From NCBI RefSeq assembly GCF_024220585.1, contig NZ_JAMXKF010000005.1, positions 248,289 to 312,288 of the forward strand: a stretch of DNA of 64,000 bases, in the 5' to 3' direction. The translations under genes were made by a program, and so were the position numbers. Numbering within the stretch: position 1 is the first letter of the stretch; each line of letters starts with the position of its first letter. Source of the stretch: Dyadobacter diqingensis. Its GTDB lineage: Bacteria; Bacteroidota; Bacteroidia; Cytophagales; Spirosomataceae. Below are positions 26,341-35,578 of this stretch, piece after piece. The notes below the pieces were generated by a model. The model was not told where the DNA came from. It ran no database searches and was given only the letters and a program-made list of their open reading frames with translations.

Positions 26341-26802
26341 ATGGCAAATACCTATCACCAAATGTATATCCAGACAGTGTTTGCGGTAAATTACCGGGAA
26401 GCTATTATTCAGTCTGTATGGAAGAAAGATCTTTTTAGCGTCATCGGCAACCTCATCAACGAAACGGGTTGTAAAACGTTAATTGTGAATGGTGTTGAAG
26501 ACCATGTCCACTGCTTTTTTGGTTTGAAGCCTTCCGTATCGATTTCGGACGTTATGAAAAATGCAAAAGCGAAGTCATCCAAGTGGGTTAATGAAAGCAG
26601 CCTGCTACCACACAGATTTGAATGGCAGGAAGGATACTCGGCATTTTCGTATAGCCGGTCTCATATAGATGCTGTTCATAAATACATTCAAAATCAGGAA
26701 AAGCATCACAGCAATAGGACTTTCAAAGAAGAATATGTCGATATGCTGGCAAAATTTGAAGTTACTTTCGATGAAAAATACATTTTCACCGACCTTATCT
26801 AA
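26341..26802 (+). mobile_element. REP-associated (IS200/Y1-type) transposase, RAYT-like
   Basis: This 153-residue HUH-family tyrosine nuclease has the metal-binding motif H-V-H in VEDHVHCFFGL and the likely catalytic tyrosine in VHKYIQNQEKHH, with the customary HH after it. Y1 transposases act on single-stranded hairpins; RAYT versions are single-copy, host-resident and associated with scattered REP palindromes. The gene is flanked on both sides by direct copies of the same palindromic repeat (26128-26235 and 26813-26919), and further copies occur at 62155-62312 and, degraded, at 40750-40796. The frame is intact. The role in spreading those repeats is inferred from this arrangement. Confidence 0.88.
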
Positions 26803-26812
26803 TTCAGAAATT

Positions 26813-26919
26813 CAGGAATGAAATCCTGCGCTACAAAATCGGTCATACTTATGGCATTAAAACGTACCAGTGCCGTAGAGCACGACCGATCTTGTAGCAA
26901 CGGAATTCATTCCGTTGAA
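26813..26919. repeat. REP-like palindromic repeat, right copy
   Basis: It matches the left copy nearly base for base over about 105 bases in the same orientation, including the ATCGGTC/GACCGAT arms and the identical terminal hairpin CAACGGAATTCATTCCGTTG. A few substitutions break the central palindrome (GTGCCGTAGAGCAC). Confidence 0.85.
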
Positions 26920-26962
26920 ATTTGAAATCGAAAATTGCTAAAATTTTCAATTATCTAAAATC

Positions 26963-27817
26963 TCAATAATATTCCAATTCCAAAACAACCGGCGTAGTTG
27001 TCTCCTCCTCACCATTGATATTAATGAATCCTCTTGTAATGGTGATTTTCTTAGGATAACCATTGGGCAGGTATTCATAAGCGTAAGTAGACTTAACACC
27101 TCTGTCATTGGCATTATAAATCGTCTCTTTAAGGATATTATTAGGGCTGATGGCATAGTTTGAAAAATCACCTTCCCAGTCGATGCCAAGTTTAAAGAAC
27201 GGATTTTTGCTGGTATCGTATTGGTAATCCGACTTGTCGGTTTTCGCTGCCTGCGACTTTTTGATGCTCCAAGTCTGGGAAACGTTATTTTCCGAAGTTC
27301 TGACATAGGTCACCACATAACTATCGCCCGTCGATGGACTTACACTTTGCTGCGTAATGAATCCGGCTTTGTTAAAAAGATAACTTCTGCTGAAAGTAGC
27401 CGAAGTCAGTAAATTTTGTTCTGAAACCTCGCGAGTAGAATCTGTTTTCGCCGCGTTGAACTGAAAAGTGCTTCGTGCTTTCTGATCATCAGATACAAAT
27501 TCCGTTTCAGGAATAAATTCCGCCACCGCTATATCAAATTTCGCAGGAACCCCTCCATTTCTTGTGAAAACACCCGTTGAGAAAAATCTTGGTTTCGAAA
27601 AGGCAACATATTTTTTGAAGCCGCTCAGGTAACCCTTATTGTAGGAATATTCGATCAGCAACATGCCATTGCGGCTAACTTTTTTCAGCTTTACGTCAAC
27701 GGTATCGACTCCGAAGTGAGATTGATATTTGATAGGAGGCAGTGGATCCGGTTCTTCTGCCTTTGAGCTGCAAGAAATGGCAGCAAATAGTAATACCAGA
27801 TAGAAAATATTTTTCAT
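26963..27817 (-). CDS. Hypothetical lipoprotein
   Basis: This 284-residue protein has a lipoprotein signal (LVLLFAAISC) followed by a short acidic, proline-rich linker (SKAEEPDPLPP). It then becomes beta-rich with alternating aromatic residues and repeated Y-x-Y or tyrosine-rich segments (STYAYEYLPNGYPKKITI), reminiscent of the short-repeat lipoproteins common in Bacteroidota. I recognise no catalytic motif or named family. It is transcribed alone on the minus strand and ends about 45 bases from the right REP copy. It is probably anchored to the outer membrane. Confidence 0.75.
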   Translation of the reverse strand: MKNIFYLVLLFAAISCSSKAEEPDPLPPIKYQSHFGVDTVDVKLKKVSRNGMLLIEYSYNKGYLSGFKKYVAFSKPRFFSTGVFTRNGGVPAKFDIAVAEFIPETEFVSDDQKARSTFQFNAAKTDSTREVSEQNLLTSATFSRSYLFNKAGFITQQSVSPSTGDSYVVTYVRTSENNVSQTWSIKKSQAAKTDKSDYQYDTSKNPFFKLGIDWEGDFSNYAISPNNILKETIYNANDRGVKSTYAYEYLPNGYPKKITITRGFININGEEETTTPVVLELEYY

Positions 27818-28203
27818 GCTTGGTTTGGTTTTTTGATTATCCTATTAAAACTAATTTATTAAACTTATTTTAGGTCAATACACTGGAATGTTAAGTTTCT
27901 TTAAATTCAATTTTTAAGTAGGAAGGTCAAATCACTGATACTGCTGCATAGATTGGATAAAACGCAAAAGTTGGATGCAATTATATAAATTAATTCTACT
28001 TGTCATAATTATTTTTTCTACAATTTATATTCGGGCGACGGATTTTCAGAGCCTATCGTTTTATTGGTGATCCTTAGCCCCTGGAATTCATCCATCTGGT
28101 AATACTTGTCATCCATCCTTTTTATTGCAGCCTTTATCATATTTTTATACGCCCGCTTTTTTTTCTTTCGCAATTTTGGAGCGTTAATCACAATCCTATT
28201 AAA
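27818..28203. other. Intergenic region without a convincing gene
   Basis: This is an AT-rich gap between divergently transcribed genes. A 31-codon hydrophobic frame (27975-28070) is present but has no support beyond being open. I saw no clear consensus promoter; the best candidate is CAATTTTG just before the barrel gene. Confidence 0.5.
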
Positions 28204-30759
28204 ATGAAGACATTTCTCCTTGCTATTATTTTTACTGCCTTATTTTCGCCGGTATTCGCCCAGTTTCCAACCGGTGGGAGCGCTCAGCCTAAAGCTTTGC
28301 CAGGTACAGCCGGAGACCAGACGCCAAAGGGTAACTCTAAAATATCAGGAGCTATCGTGGATTCAGCAGCTGCGAAAGGCATTGAATTTGCCAGTATCGC
28401 GCTTTACAACAAAAAGACAGGACAAGCCATTGATGGTACAGTGGCGGATGAAAAGGGAAAGTTTTCGCTGACAAAAATTGTCGCCGGTGATTTCAAGATA
28501 TTGATCTCTTTTATTGGTTATCAAAATAAAACCATCGACAACATCACCTTGTCAAAAGGACAGGAGCTGGATTTGGGAACGATCAAGCTGACATCCAATG
28601 TAAAACAGCTCGATGAAGTGACCGTAACCGGCCAGGCTGCTCTGATCGAAGAAAAGGTAGACAGGCTTGTTTACAATGCAGAAAAGGATATTGCTGCGAA
28701 AGGTGGTGATGCAACGGATGTTTTAAGAAAGGTCCCGCTTCTTACGGTGGATCTTGACGGAAACGTGTCGCTTCGCGGAAGTCAGAATATCAAGGTCTTA
28801 ATCAATAACAAGCCAAGTACAATCGTTGCAAGCAGTGTTTCGGATGCGTTGAAACAAATTCCGGCGGATCAGATCAAGACGGTTGAAGTGATTACCAGCC
28901 CATCGGCTAAATATGATGCTGAAGGTTCAGGGGGTATTATCAATATCATTACCAAAAAGAACAGTCTTCAGGGATTAAACCTGAATGTGGATGCCGGTGT
29001 TGGTAACCGTGGTTCGATGCTCTCGTTGAATGGCGGTTACAGAAAAGGTAAGGCCGGATTTACCATCGGAGGCTTTGGTCGTGGAAATTATAACACCATG
29101 ACCAAGACGACACTGGATCAAACCAGTAAGGTGGATGGCGTGGAAACACTGACCAACCAGACGGGTGATGGTTCCAGTAAAGGGTTGTTCGGGCAATATA
29201 ACCTGGGTTTTGATTATGATCTGGCTAAAAATCAAAGTATTACTGCGGGTGTTCGTTATGGCTTGCGCAACATGATCAGCCAGCAGGATCTGATTACCAA
29301 ATTGTATAAAAGGGGAGAGTTGACAGAAACTTCCGGAAGAAATGTGGATGCTAAAAATCTTTCAGGTACGGTAGATGCCAACATCGATTATCTGCATACA
29401 TTCAAACCGCAGCAGGAGTGGAGTGTTTCCACGCTTTATAGCCGCAATGATCTGACTAATAATTTTGATGCGGACCTTCTTAATGCCAATAAGTCGGTTT
29501 CTGGCCGTGAGCGTAATGAAAACAAAAACATCAACCAGGAATTTACCCTTCAGACCGACTACCAGACACCAATCAAGAAAAACCAATTGCTTGAATTTGG
29601 AGGAAAGGGTATTTTCAGAGAGGTTAACAGTGATTACAAATATCTGATCGCCGATGCGACGGGAGACTTCGTAAAGGAAATTAACCAGCCTTCGGGAGAA
29701 CTGACTTATCACCAGAATATTGCTGCGGGGTATTCATCTTATACTTACACGACTAAGAAAAGGTACACATTCAAAGGTGGTCTTCGTTATGAACATACTT
29801 TCATTGATGCAAGCACGCGTGAAGGAGGAACAATCGGTGTAGGAAATTACGGGGTATTGGTGCCAAGTGTCAACGCGTCCAAAACCATCAAAGGTGCAAC
29901 GTTGAAATTAGGTTACAACCGTCGTATCCAACGTCCCGGACTTGCTCAGCTTAACCCTAACTTTAATGCAGCGAACCCTCAGAACATCACCATTGGTAAT
30001 CCGGAGTTACGTCCCGAGCTAACCAATAATTTTGAACTTGGTGTCAGCAAAAATATCAAGAAGGTATTTGTGAATGCAACTTTCTTTGGACGCGTGACCA
30101 ACAATGCAATCAGCCAGGTGCGTACGCCATCTGATTCGCTTCCGGGTGCTGTTGTGACGACATATCAAAATATCGGACGTCAGCACGCTTATGGTACCAA
30201 CCTTTTTGCAAATGTGGCCGCTACCTCTAAAATCAATTTTGGTCTGTTCCTGAACGCATTTTATACTTCGTTAAGCGGACAAGGGAAGGCCAATGCAAAT
30301 GGCATTGCCGAAGAATTGACCAATACGGGTGTGAACGTAAGCGGCGGTATTTTCTCTCAGGCGCAGTTTAAAAATGGCTGGGGAGCACAAGCTTTTGGTT
30401 TCATGCAGGGCACACAGGTGCAGTTGCAGGGTAAACAGGGAGGTTTTGGGTTCTATACCGTTGGTGTGAAAAAAGAATTTAAAAACAAAAAGGGAAGCCT
30501 TGGACTGGCAGCGGAAAACTTCCTGAGCAAACGTTACAGAATGCATACCGAGTTAAATTCAGAGGATTTTAGTCAGGTAAGTAATGTTTATCTTTATAAC
30601 CGTGGCGTCCGCCTGACTTTCACGTATAAGATTGGTAAAATGACCATGGACGCACCGAAGAGAAAGGCGAAGTCGGTGAACAACGACGACGTGAAAGGTG
30701 ACGGAAGCGGCGGTCAGCAGCAATCTGGTGGCGCACCGGGCGGTGGTCAGCCTAAATAA
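28204..30759 (+). CDS. Outer-membrane beta-barrel protein (TonB-receptor-like)
   Basis: This 851-residue protein has a signal peptide (LLAIIFTALFSPVFAQ), a low-complexity linker and a CarboxypepD_reg-like domain (GAIVDSAAAKGIEFASIALY). A plug-like domain with QLDEVTVTGQAALIEEKVDR and VLINNKPSTIVASS follows, then an OMP_b-brl_3-type barrel. After the barrel comes a short Gly/Gln-rich tail (GGQQQSGGAPGGGQPK), unusual because most barrels end in an aromatic residue. Genes of this type are TonB-dependent relatives of unknown cargo. The following gene, 55 bases downstream, encodes a small exported protein and is probably co-transcribed. Confidence 0.86.
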   Translation: MKTFLLAIIFTALFSPVFAQFPTGGSAQPKALPGTAGDQTPKGNSKISGAIVDSAAAKGIEFASIALYNKKTGQAIDGTVADEKGKFSLTKIVAGDFKILISFIGYQNKTIDNITLSKGQELDLGTIKLTSNVKQLDEVTVTGQAALIEEKVDRLVYNAEKDIAAKGGDATDVLRKVPLLTVDLDGNVSLRGSQNIKVLINNKPSTIVASSVSDALKQIPADQIKTVEVITSPSAKYDAEGSGGIINIITKKNSLQGLNLNVDAGVGNRGSMLSLNGGYRKGKAGFTIGGFGRGNYNTMTKTTLDQTSKVDGVETLTNQTGDGSSKGLFGQYNLGFDYDLAKNQSITAGVRYGLRNMISQQDLITKLYKRGELTETSGRNVDAKNLSGTVDANIDYLHTFKPQQEWSVSTLYSRNDLTNNFDADLLNANKSVSGRERNENKNINQEFTLQTDYQTPIKKNQLLEFGGKGIFREVNSDYKYLIADATGDFVKEINQPSGELTYHQNIAAGYSSYTYTTKKRYTFKGGLRYEHTFIDASTREGGTIGVGNYGVLVPSVNASKTIKGATLKLGYNRRIQRPGLAQLNPNFNAANPQNITIGNPELRPELTNNFELGVSKNIKKVFVNATFFGRVTNNAISQVRTPSDSLPGAVVTTYQNIGRQHAYGTNLFANVAATSKINFGLFLNAFYTSLSGQGKANANGIAEELTNTGVNVSGGIFSQAQFKNGWGAQAFGFMQGTQVQLQGKQGGFGFYTVGVKKEFKNKKGSLGLAAENFLSKRYRMHTELNSEDFSQVSNVYLYNRGVRLTFTYKIGKMTMDAPKRKAKSVNNDDVKGDGSGGQQQSGGAPGGGQPK

Positions 30760-30814
30760 TGAATCACTTACAATCAACTTTTTATAAATTACTAACTAAA
30801 AATCGACCTGCAAA

Positions 30815-31531
30815 ATGAAAAGAAGCCAATTATTTATTGCGCTCGTAGCGGCCAGTATTTCTGTGAGCAGTTATGCTCAGACGGTAGACGAAATCGTTGA
30901 AAAACATGTTGCTGCCATGGGTGGCCTTGATAAATTAAATGCGGTCAGTACATTGGTTACAGAACGTTCTCTTGCCGTGCAGGGGATGGAAATTCCGACA
31001 AAAACAACTTTGGTTGTTGGGAAATCGCTGCGTAGCGAATCAACTGTTATGGGAAATTCGATGGTGCAGGTAGTGGCCGACTCGAAAGGCTGGATGATTC
31101 GTCCGACGATGATGGGCGGTACCGGAGAGCCTGAGGATATGCCTGCTGATCAGCTTAAACAAACAACGAGCCAGCTCGATCCGTTTGGCGGCCTGGTTAA
31201 TTACAAAGACAAAGGAAACACTGTTGAACTTATCGGTAAGGAGAAGCAGGACAAAAAGGATGTTTACCATTTAAAACTTACATCCAAAGATGGCCAGGTT
31301 ATCGACGAATTCCTTGATGCCAACACGTATCTTATTAGCAAGGTAAAAGCGAATATGAACGGACAGGATGGAGAAATCAATTTCTCGGATTATAAAGATT
31401 ATGAAGGTATCAAATTTGCCAGCTCGATGGATATTACCAATCCTCAGATGGGCGTGATGACCTTTATCACAAACAAAGTGACGATCAACAGCAAAGTGGA
31501 CGACAATTTGTTTAAAAAACCGGTGAAGTAA
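30815..31531 (+). CDS. Exported LolA-like/outer-membrane-lipoprotein-sorting-type protein
   Basis: This 238-residue protein has a signal peptide (LFIALVAASISVSSYAQ) and then VDEIVEKHVAAMGGLDKLNAV, the opening typical of periplasmic LolA/LolB-fold proteins found beside outer-membrane proteins in Bacteroidota. The rest is beta-rich (VYHLKLTSKDGQVIDEFLD; GEINFSDYKDYEGIKFASSM), consistent with an open half-barrel that binds lipid or a hydrophobic ligand. It follows the barrel gene and probably works with it. Function beyond the fold is unproven. Confidence 0.75.
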   Translation: MKRSQLFIALVAASISVSSYAQTVDEIVEKHVAAMGGLDKLNAVSTLVTERSLAVQGMEIPTKTTLVVGKSLRSESTVMGNSMVQVVADSKGWMIRPTMMGGTGEPEDMPADQLKQTTSQLDPFGGLVNYKDKGNTVELIGKEKQDKKDVYHLKLTSKDGQVIDEFLDANTYLISKVKANMNGQDGEINFSDYKDYEGIKFASSMDITNPQMGVMTFITNKVTINSKVDDNLFKKPVK

Positions 31532-31561
31532 AAATCTCCCTGATCATTTTAGAAGTCATAC

Positions 31562-31592
31562 GAAGGCCCGGGTTGATCAGACCCGGGCCTTC
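31562..31592. terminator. Bidirectional terminator
   Basis: A perfect 12-base stem (31562-31573 with 31581-31592, GAAGGCCCGGGT and complement) has a 7-base loop and is followed by T-rich sequence. It lies between the LolA-like gene and the convergent HxlR pseudogene, whose stop codon is within the loop. Confidence 0.75.
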
Positions 31593-31914
31593 TGCTTTTC
31601 CAGATGCACATGGCCCCATTTCCGCATTTCTCTGACAACGGGATAAATCGTTTCGCCATATTCGGTCAGATAATATTCCACGCGGGAGGAAGTTCTGTAA
31701 AACTTTTTCGGGTAATAATTCCGTCATTTTCAAGTTCGTCAAGCTGGCGGGAAATCATTCTTTCACTGATCGTCGGTAGCGTCCGGCGCATTTCTCCAAA
31801 ACGATTCCTGCCTTTTTTGATCAAAACGATAAGTGTTGTTTTACACTTTCCTTTGATAATGTTCAGGAATACGTCCGAAGGACAGACGAGCTCAATTTCG
31901 GGTATCTCTTCCAT
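31577..31914 (-). pseudogene. HxlR-family regulator with a frameshift
   Basis: The frame from 31914 encodes an HxlR N-terminal part (PSDVFLNIIKGKCKTTLIVL, SERMISRQLDELENDGIITR) but stops early after FTELPPAWNII. A shift of one base at the GGG run 31684-31686 restores the usual HxlR wing and tail, RVEYYLTEYGETIYPVVREM and onward, to a stop at 31577-31579. The expected PPRVEY junction needs one more C on the coding strand, so a single-base loss (or a sequencing error) in a homopolymer is the likely cause. It is divergent from the YhdH-type reductase gene, which it probably regulated. A minus-strand -7 element TAGCTTTG is at 31985-31992. Confidence 0.8.
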
Positions 31915-31984
31915 AAATTTTATTAAACTGATAATCAGTATTACGGAACAAAATGTCCGCTACTGAACTAAATGTAAGGTGTTG

Positions 31985-31992
31985 CAAAGCTA
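31985..31992 (-). promoter_or_regulatory. Putative -7 element of the HxlR pseudogene
   Basis: CAAAGCTA on the plus strand reads TAGCTTTG on the minus strand, an exact TAnnTTTG match, 71-78 bases before the ATG at 31914. Confidence 0.4.
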
Positions 31993-32023
31993 AAAACAGC
32001 ATCTTAATTTTAATAAAAAAGTT

Positions 32024-33022
32024 ATGACAAAGGAATTTAATGCGCTGTTCGTCAGCCAGCAGGAAAGTGGTTTTACCAGAGAGATCAAAACACTCACGAC
32101 GGACGACTTACCGGAAAATGATCTGCTGGTCAAAGTTCGGTATTCGTCACTTAACTATAAAGATGCCTTATCGGCGTCCGGTAATAAAGGTGTAACCCGA
32201 AAGTTTCCGCATGTTCCCGGTATTGACGCATGCGGAATTGTGGTCGCTTGCAAAAACGGCAGATTTCAAATAGGTGATGCGGTAATTGTAACAGGTTTCG
32301 ATCTGGGAATGAATACCTGGGGCGGTTTTGGGCAATACATTTGTGTGCCGTCGGCGTGGGGTATATCGCTTCCCGCTGATCTTTCATTAAGAGACGCTAT
32401 GGCCTTTGGGACGGCCGGTCTGACGGCGGGGCTTTCGGTGGATAAGATCGTCACCGCCGGGATTAAACCTGCCGACGGCCCCGTCGTGATCAGTGGCGCA
32501 ACGGGCGGTGTCGGGAGCATGGCTACGGCTATCATGTCAAAACTTGGGTTTGAGGTTATTGCTGTTTCGGGCAAAAAAGAAGATGATTTTCTCACGTCCG
32601 TTTTAGGTGCCAAACATATTCTGGGCCGAGAAGAATTTTTAGAGAAATACAACAGTAAACCGCTTTCTCCGGCCGATTTCATTGCCGGGATTGATAATGT
32701 TGGTGGTGCGGCATTGTCCGGAATTCTTAAATCGGTGAAACAAAATGGTATCGTTACCTGCTGCGGAAATGTTTCGTCGGCGGATCTGAACACTTCCATT
32801 TTTCCATTTATATTGAGAGGCGCGACGCTCGCGGGGATTGACTCCGTCCAGGCAGCGATTTCATGGAGAACACAAGTATGGCGGGCTTTGGCTAGTGCTT
32901 GGAGACCGGCACATCTGGAACAAATGATTCAGGAAATAACATTACAGGAGCTGCCTGAAAAACTGGATGCGCTGTTGCAGGGTAAAGCGCGTGGGCGTTA
33001 TGTCCTGAAACATGAGGAGTGA
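32024..33022 (+). CDS. YhdH/YhfP-type medium-chain quinone/acrylyl reductase
   Basis: This 332-residue MDR-superfamily oxidoreductase has the N-terminal groES-like domain with SLNYKDALSASGNKGVTRKF and PHVPGIDACGIV. The Rossmann fold carries the NADP-binding glycines in VVISGATGGVGSMATAIMSK. No zinc-binding cysteines are present, as expected for the YhdH/AcuI group, whose members reduce acryloyl-CoA or other activated C=C bonds with NADPH. The length matches the family (about 325-330). Adjacency to an HxlR-type gene fits an electrophile-detoxification pair. ATG 32024 begins the canonical TKEFNALFV sequence. Confidence 0.93.
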   Translation: MTKEFNALFVSQQESGFTREIKTLTTDDLPENDLLVKVRYSSLNYKDALSASGNKGVTRKFPHVPGIDACGIVVACKNGRFQIGDAVIVTGFDLGMNTWGGFGQYICVPSAWGISLPADLSLRDAMAFGTAGLTAGLSVDKIVTAGIKPADGPVVISGATGGVGSMATAIMSKLGFEVIAVSGKKEDDFLTSVLGAKHILGREEFLEKYNSKPLSPADFIAGIDNVGGAALSGILKSVKQNGIVTCCGNVSSADLNTSIFPFILRGATLAGIDSVQAAISWRTQVWRALASAWRPAHLEQMIQEITLQELPEKLDALLQGKARGRYVLKHEE

Positions 33023-33044
33023 TATTACGTGTTATTAATTACGG

Positions 33045-33087
33045 GCTTAATGCAATTGCACTTGCTGCATTGCATTAAGCTTTTTTA
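33045..33087 (+). terminator. Terminator of the YhdH-type gene
   Basis: GCTTAATGCAAT (33045-33056) pairs with ATTGCATTAAGC (33069-33080), followed by TTTTTTATTT, 22 bases after the stop codon. Confidence 0.8.
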
Positions 33088-33268
33088 TTTGTGGTATACG
33101 GATATTTTATCTTAAAATATGACAAAAAACGCCTCTGCCAGAGCCCGATTAATCTTTTATTAATCATTCTGTTAATCCTTGCCGTGTACTTTGCACAAAA
33201 TTTTCAGGAAATGCGAAACCAGACTTCTTCATAAACCTTAATAAGTCCTTAAATTTTTACAACAAATT

Positions 33269-33328
33269 ATGATTAGAGTACTGGCTCCCCTGTCTTCTTC
33301 AAGTGTCACCTCAAACCCCGCCGATTAA
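33269..33328 (+). CDS. Possible 19-residue leader ORF before the cytochrome lipoprotein gene
   Basis: A complete ATG-to-TAA frame of 20 codons lies 18 bases before the start of the PVC-type cytochrome gene, about 75 bases after a promoter-like GTACTTTG (33186-33193). The peptide is Ser/Pro-rich with four consecutive serines. It may be a leader peptide or chance; the rest of the 324-base gap holds only the terminator of the previous gene. Confidence 0.2.
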   Translation: MIRVLAPLSSSSVTSNPAD

Positions 33329-33346
33329 TTTCCTAAATATTTCACC

Positions 33347-35578
33347 ATGAACAAGAAAATTTGGATCGTTTGTATCCTGACTGCCTTTATTACGATCACC
33401 TGCCAGATTTCCCGTCAGAAATCCACGGATAACACGTTGCGGAGAACCGCTGCTTCCGTGGAAGCGATTCCTGCTTTCACACCGAATCCTTCGCCGGCCT
33501 ATCTGACGCCGGAACAAAGCCTTAAAACGTTTCGCCTGCCGAAAGGTTATCACCTCGAACTCGTCGCGAGCGAGCCGATGATCCATGAGCCGGTTGCCGT
33601 GGCCTGGGACGGTAATGCACGTATGTACGTGGCTGAGCTGAATACCTACATGCAGGACGTAGAGGGCACCGGCGAACATGAGCCTACGAGCCGGGTTATG
33701 CTTTTAGAAGATACCGACAACGATGGCAGAATGGATAAAAGTTCTGTTTTTATAGATAAAATGTTGCTGCCGAGAATGCTCTTGTGTGTTGGGCATGAGC
33801 TGCTTGTCAACGAAACGGATACCTACAATATTTACAGCTACAAGGACACCAATGGCGACGGCGTCGCTGACGTGAAAAGACCGGTTTATACACCCGATAA
33901 AAAAGCGCCAGGAAATCTGGAACATCAGCGGAGTGGGTTGGAATGGAATGTCGACAACTGGATTTATACTACGGTGGATCCGGTCCGTTTCCGCTATTCC
34001 AAAGGAAAATTGGTTCCGGATTCTATCCCCAGCGGCTCGAATGGACAATGGGGATTGACGCATGATAATTTCGGGCGACTTTTCTTTTCTTCTGCGGGTG
34101 GAGAAGTACCGGCGTTAGGTTTTCAGATCAACCCTGTTTACGGTCGCCTGGAATTCAACGACCAGTATACCAAAGAGTTCAATGAAGTATGGCCAATAAT
34201 CAAAACGCCTGATGTTGAAGGTGGACTGAAACGGCTGAGAGCGGATACAACCCTTAACCATTTCACGGCAAGCTGCGGACAAGTAATTTTTCGGGGCGAC
34301 CGGCTGCCGGGTGATTTGCAGGGCGATCTGCTCATCAGCGAACCGGTAGGCAGGTTGATTCGCCGTGCAAAAGTTATTGATAAAAATGGCAAGATCACGC
34401 TCGAAAACGCATATCAGAAAGAAGAGTTTATTGCTTCAACGGACATGAATTTCAGGGTGGTGAATATGTACACGGGACCGGACGGAAATCTGTATCTCGT
34501 GGATATGCACCGTGGAATTATTCAGGAAGGAAACTGGACGGGGCCGAACAGTTATCTGCGCCCACAAATCAAACGGTATGGTCTGGACAAAAACATTCAG
34601 CATGGCCGGATTTACCGTCTGGTTCACGACGGAATGAAACCCGGCCCCAAACCAAGACTGCTGGATGAGCCGTCGAAAAAACTGGTTTCTTATCTCAATC
34701 ACCCTAACGGCTGGTGGCGTGACAATGCCCAGAAAGAGCTGATTTTGAGAAATGATCAGTCTGTTATCGCCGGACTGAAAGCCATTGCAACGGGGGAGGC
34801 CAATAGTTACATCAAAACAAATTCGGCTTTGGGACGCTTGCACGCCCTGTGGACGCTGGAAGGCCTGGATGCTTTGGATAAGGGAATTGTGACCGGAGCG
34901 CTGAAAGATCAGGATACAGAAGTGCGAAAAGCTGCTGTCCGTTTAAGCGAGGTTTACCTGAGAAAAAATGACGAGCAGATGATTGATCAGCTTGCGGGCC
35001 TGAAAATGGATGCGAGCAATGACGTGAAAATGCAGCTGATTTTGTCGTTATCGTACAGCAAATCGCCAAAAGCAAAAAGTCTGGCAACGGAAATACTAAG
35101 CGCTTCCAACGGAAATGAAATTCTGGCCCGCGCACAGAAAAGTATCGATAAGAACGAAGATTCCAAAAAATTCGGACTCCGATTGGGGCGGCTGGACGAA
35201 GCAGACCGCAATCTCATCTTAAATGGCTCAGTAATTTATAAATCACTATGCACAGCATGCCACGGCGTAGACGGAAAAGGACTACTAAGTAAAACAGCTC
35301 CCCCCTTAGTCGGCTCGAAAAGACTTGGCAAAGGAAAAGACATGGCCTTACGGATACTGCTTCACGGACTTTCAGGCCCAATCGACGGCGAAACCTATCC
35401 AAGCGAAATGCCAGCGATGGGCGATAACGATGATCAATGGATCGCCTCCGTATTAAGTTACGTACGCCACGAATTTGTAAACGCACCACCGATACGCCCT
35501 GCCGATGTAAAATCAGCACGCGAACAAACCGCAGGACGTAACAAATCATGGACCATAACCGAATTGTCCGGCATGTAG
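33347..35578 (+). CDS. PVC-type haem-binding cytochrome c lipoprotein with beta-propeller
   Basis: This 743-residue exported protein has a lipoprotein-like signal (FITITCQISRQ). A membrane-bound-dehydrogenase-type beta-propeller follows, with LPKGYHLELVASEPMIHEPV and the Asp-rich LLEDTDNDGRMDKS. A HEAT-like helical region spans about residues 440-610. The C-terminal cytochrome c domain binds haem through C635-T-A-C638-H639. Such proteins are taken to oxidise sugars or alcohols in the periplasm, possibly with PQQ in the propeller; this is not proven. It heads a cluster with a PQQ dehydrogenase and an enolase-superfamily dehydratase. The last about 130 codons use A-ending codons far more than the rest. 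Confidence 0.85.
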   Translation: MNKKIWIVCILTAFITITCQISRQKSTDNTLRRTAASVEAIPAFTPNPSPAYLTPEQSLKTFRLPKGYHLELVASEPMIHEPVAVAWDGNARMYVAELNTYMQDVEGTGEHEPTSRVMLLEDTDNDGRMDKSSVFIDKMLLPRMLLCVGHELLVNETDTYNIYSYKDTNGDGVADVKRPVYTPDKKAPGNLEHQRSGLEWNVDNWIYTTVDPVRFRYSKGKLVPDSIPSGSNGQWGLTHDNFGRLFFSSAGGEVPALGFQINPVYGRLEFNDQYTKEFNEVWPIIKTPDVEGGLKRLRADTTLNHFTASCGQVIFRGDRLPGDLQGDLLISEPVGRLIRRAKVIDKNGKITLENAYQKEEFIASTDMNFRVVNMYTGPDGNLYLVDMHRGIIQEGNWTGPNSYLRPQIKRYGLDKNIQHGRIYRLVHDGMKPGPKPRLLDEPSKKLVSYLNHPNGWWRDNAQKELILRNDQSVIAGLKAIATGEANSYIKTNSALGRLHALWTLEGLDALDKGIVTGALKDQDTEVRKAAVRLSEVYLRKNDEQMIDQLAGLKMDASNDVKMQLILSLSYSKSPKAKSLATEILSASNGNEILARAQKSIDKNEDSKKFGLRLGRLDEADRNLILNGSVIYKSLCTACHGVDGKGLLSKTAPPLVGSKRLGKGKDMALRILLHGLSGPIDGETYPSEMPAMGDNDDQWIASVLSYVRHEFVNAPPIRPADVKSAREQTAGRNKSWTITELSGM

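Noticed and set aside
26128..26919. Long terminal repeats of a larger transposon
   Set aside because: The flanking copies are palindromic REP-type repeats in direct orientation around a single HUH nuclease; no target-site duplication is clear, and solo copies occur elsewhere.
27975..28070. 31-codon hydrophobic ORF in the gap before the barrel gene
   Set aside because: Its AT-rich composition makes hydrophobic codons likely by chance, and there is no promoter or conserved position to support it.
31604..31966. 120-codon plus-strand frame
   Set aside because: It is antisense to the frameshifted HxlR gene and open only because of that gene's codon use.
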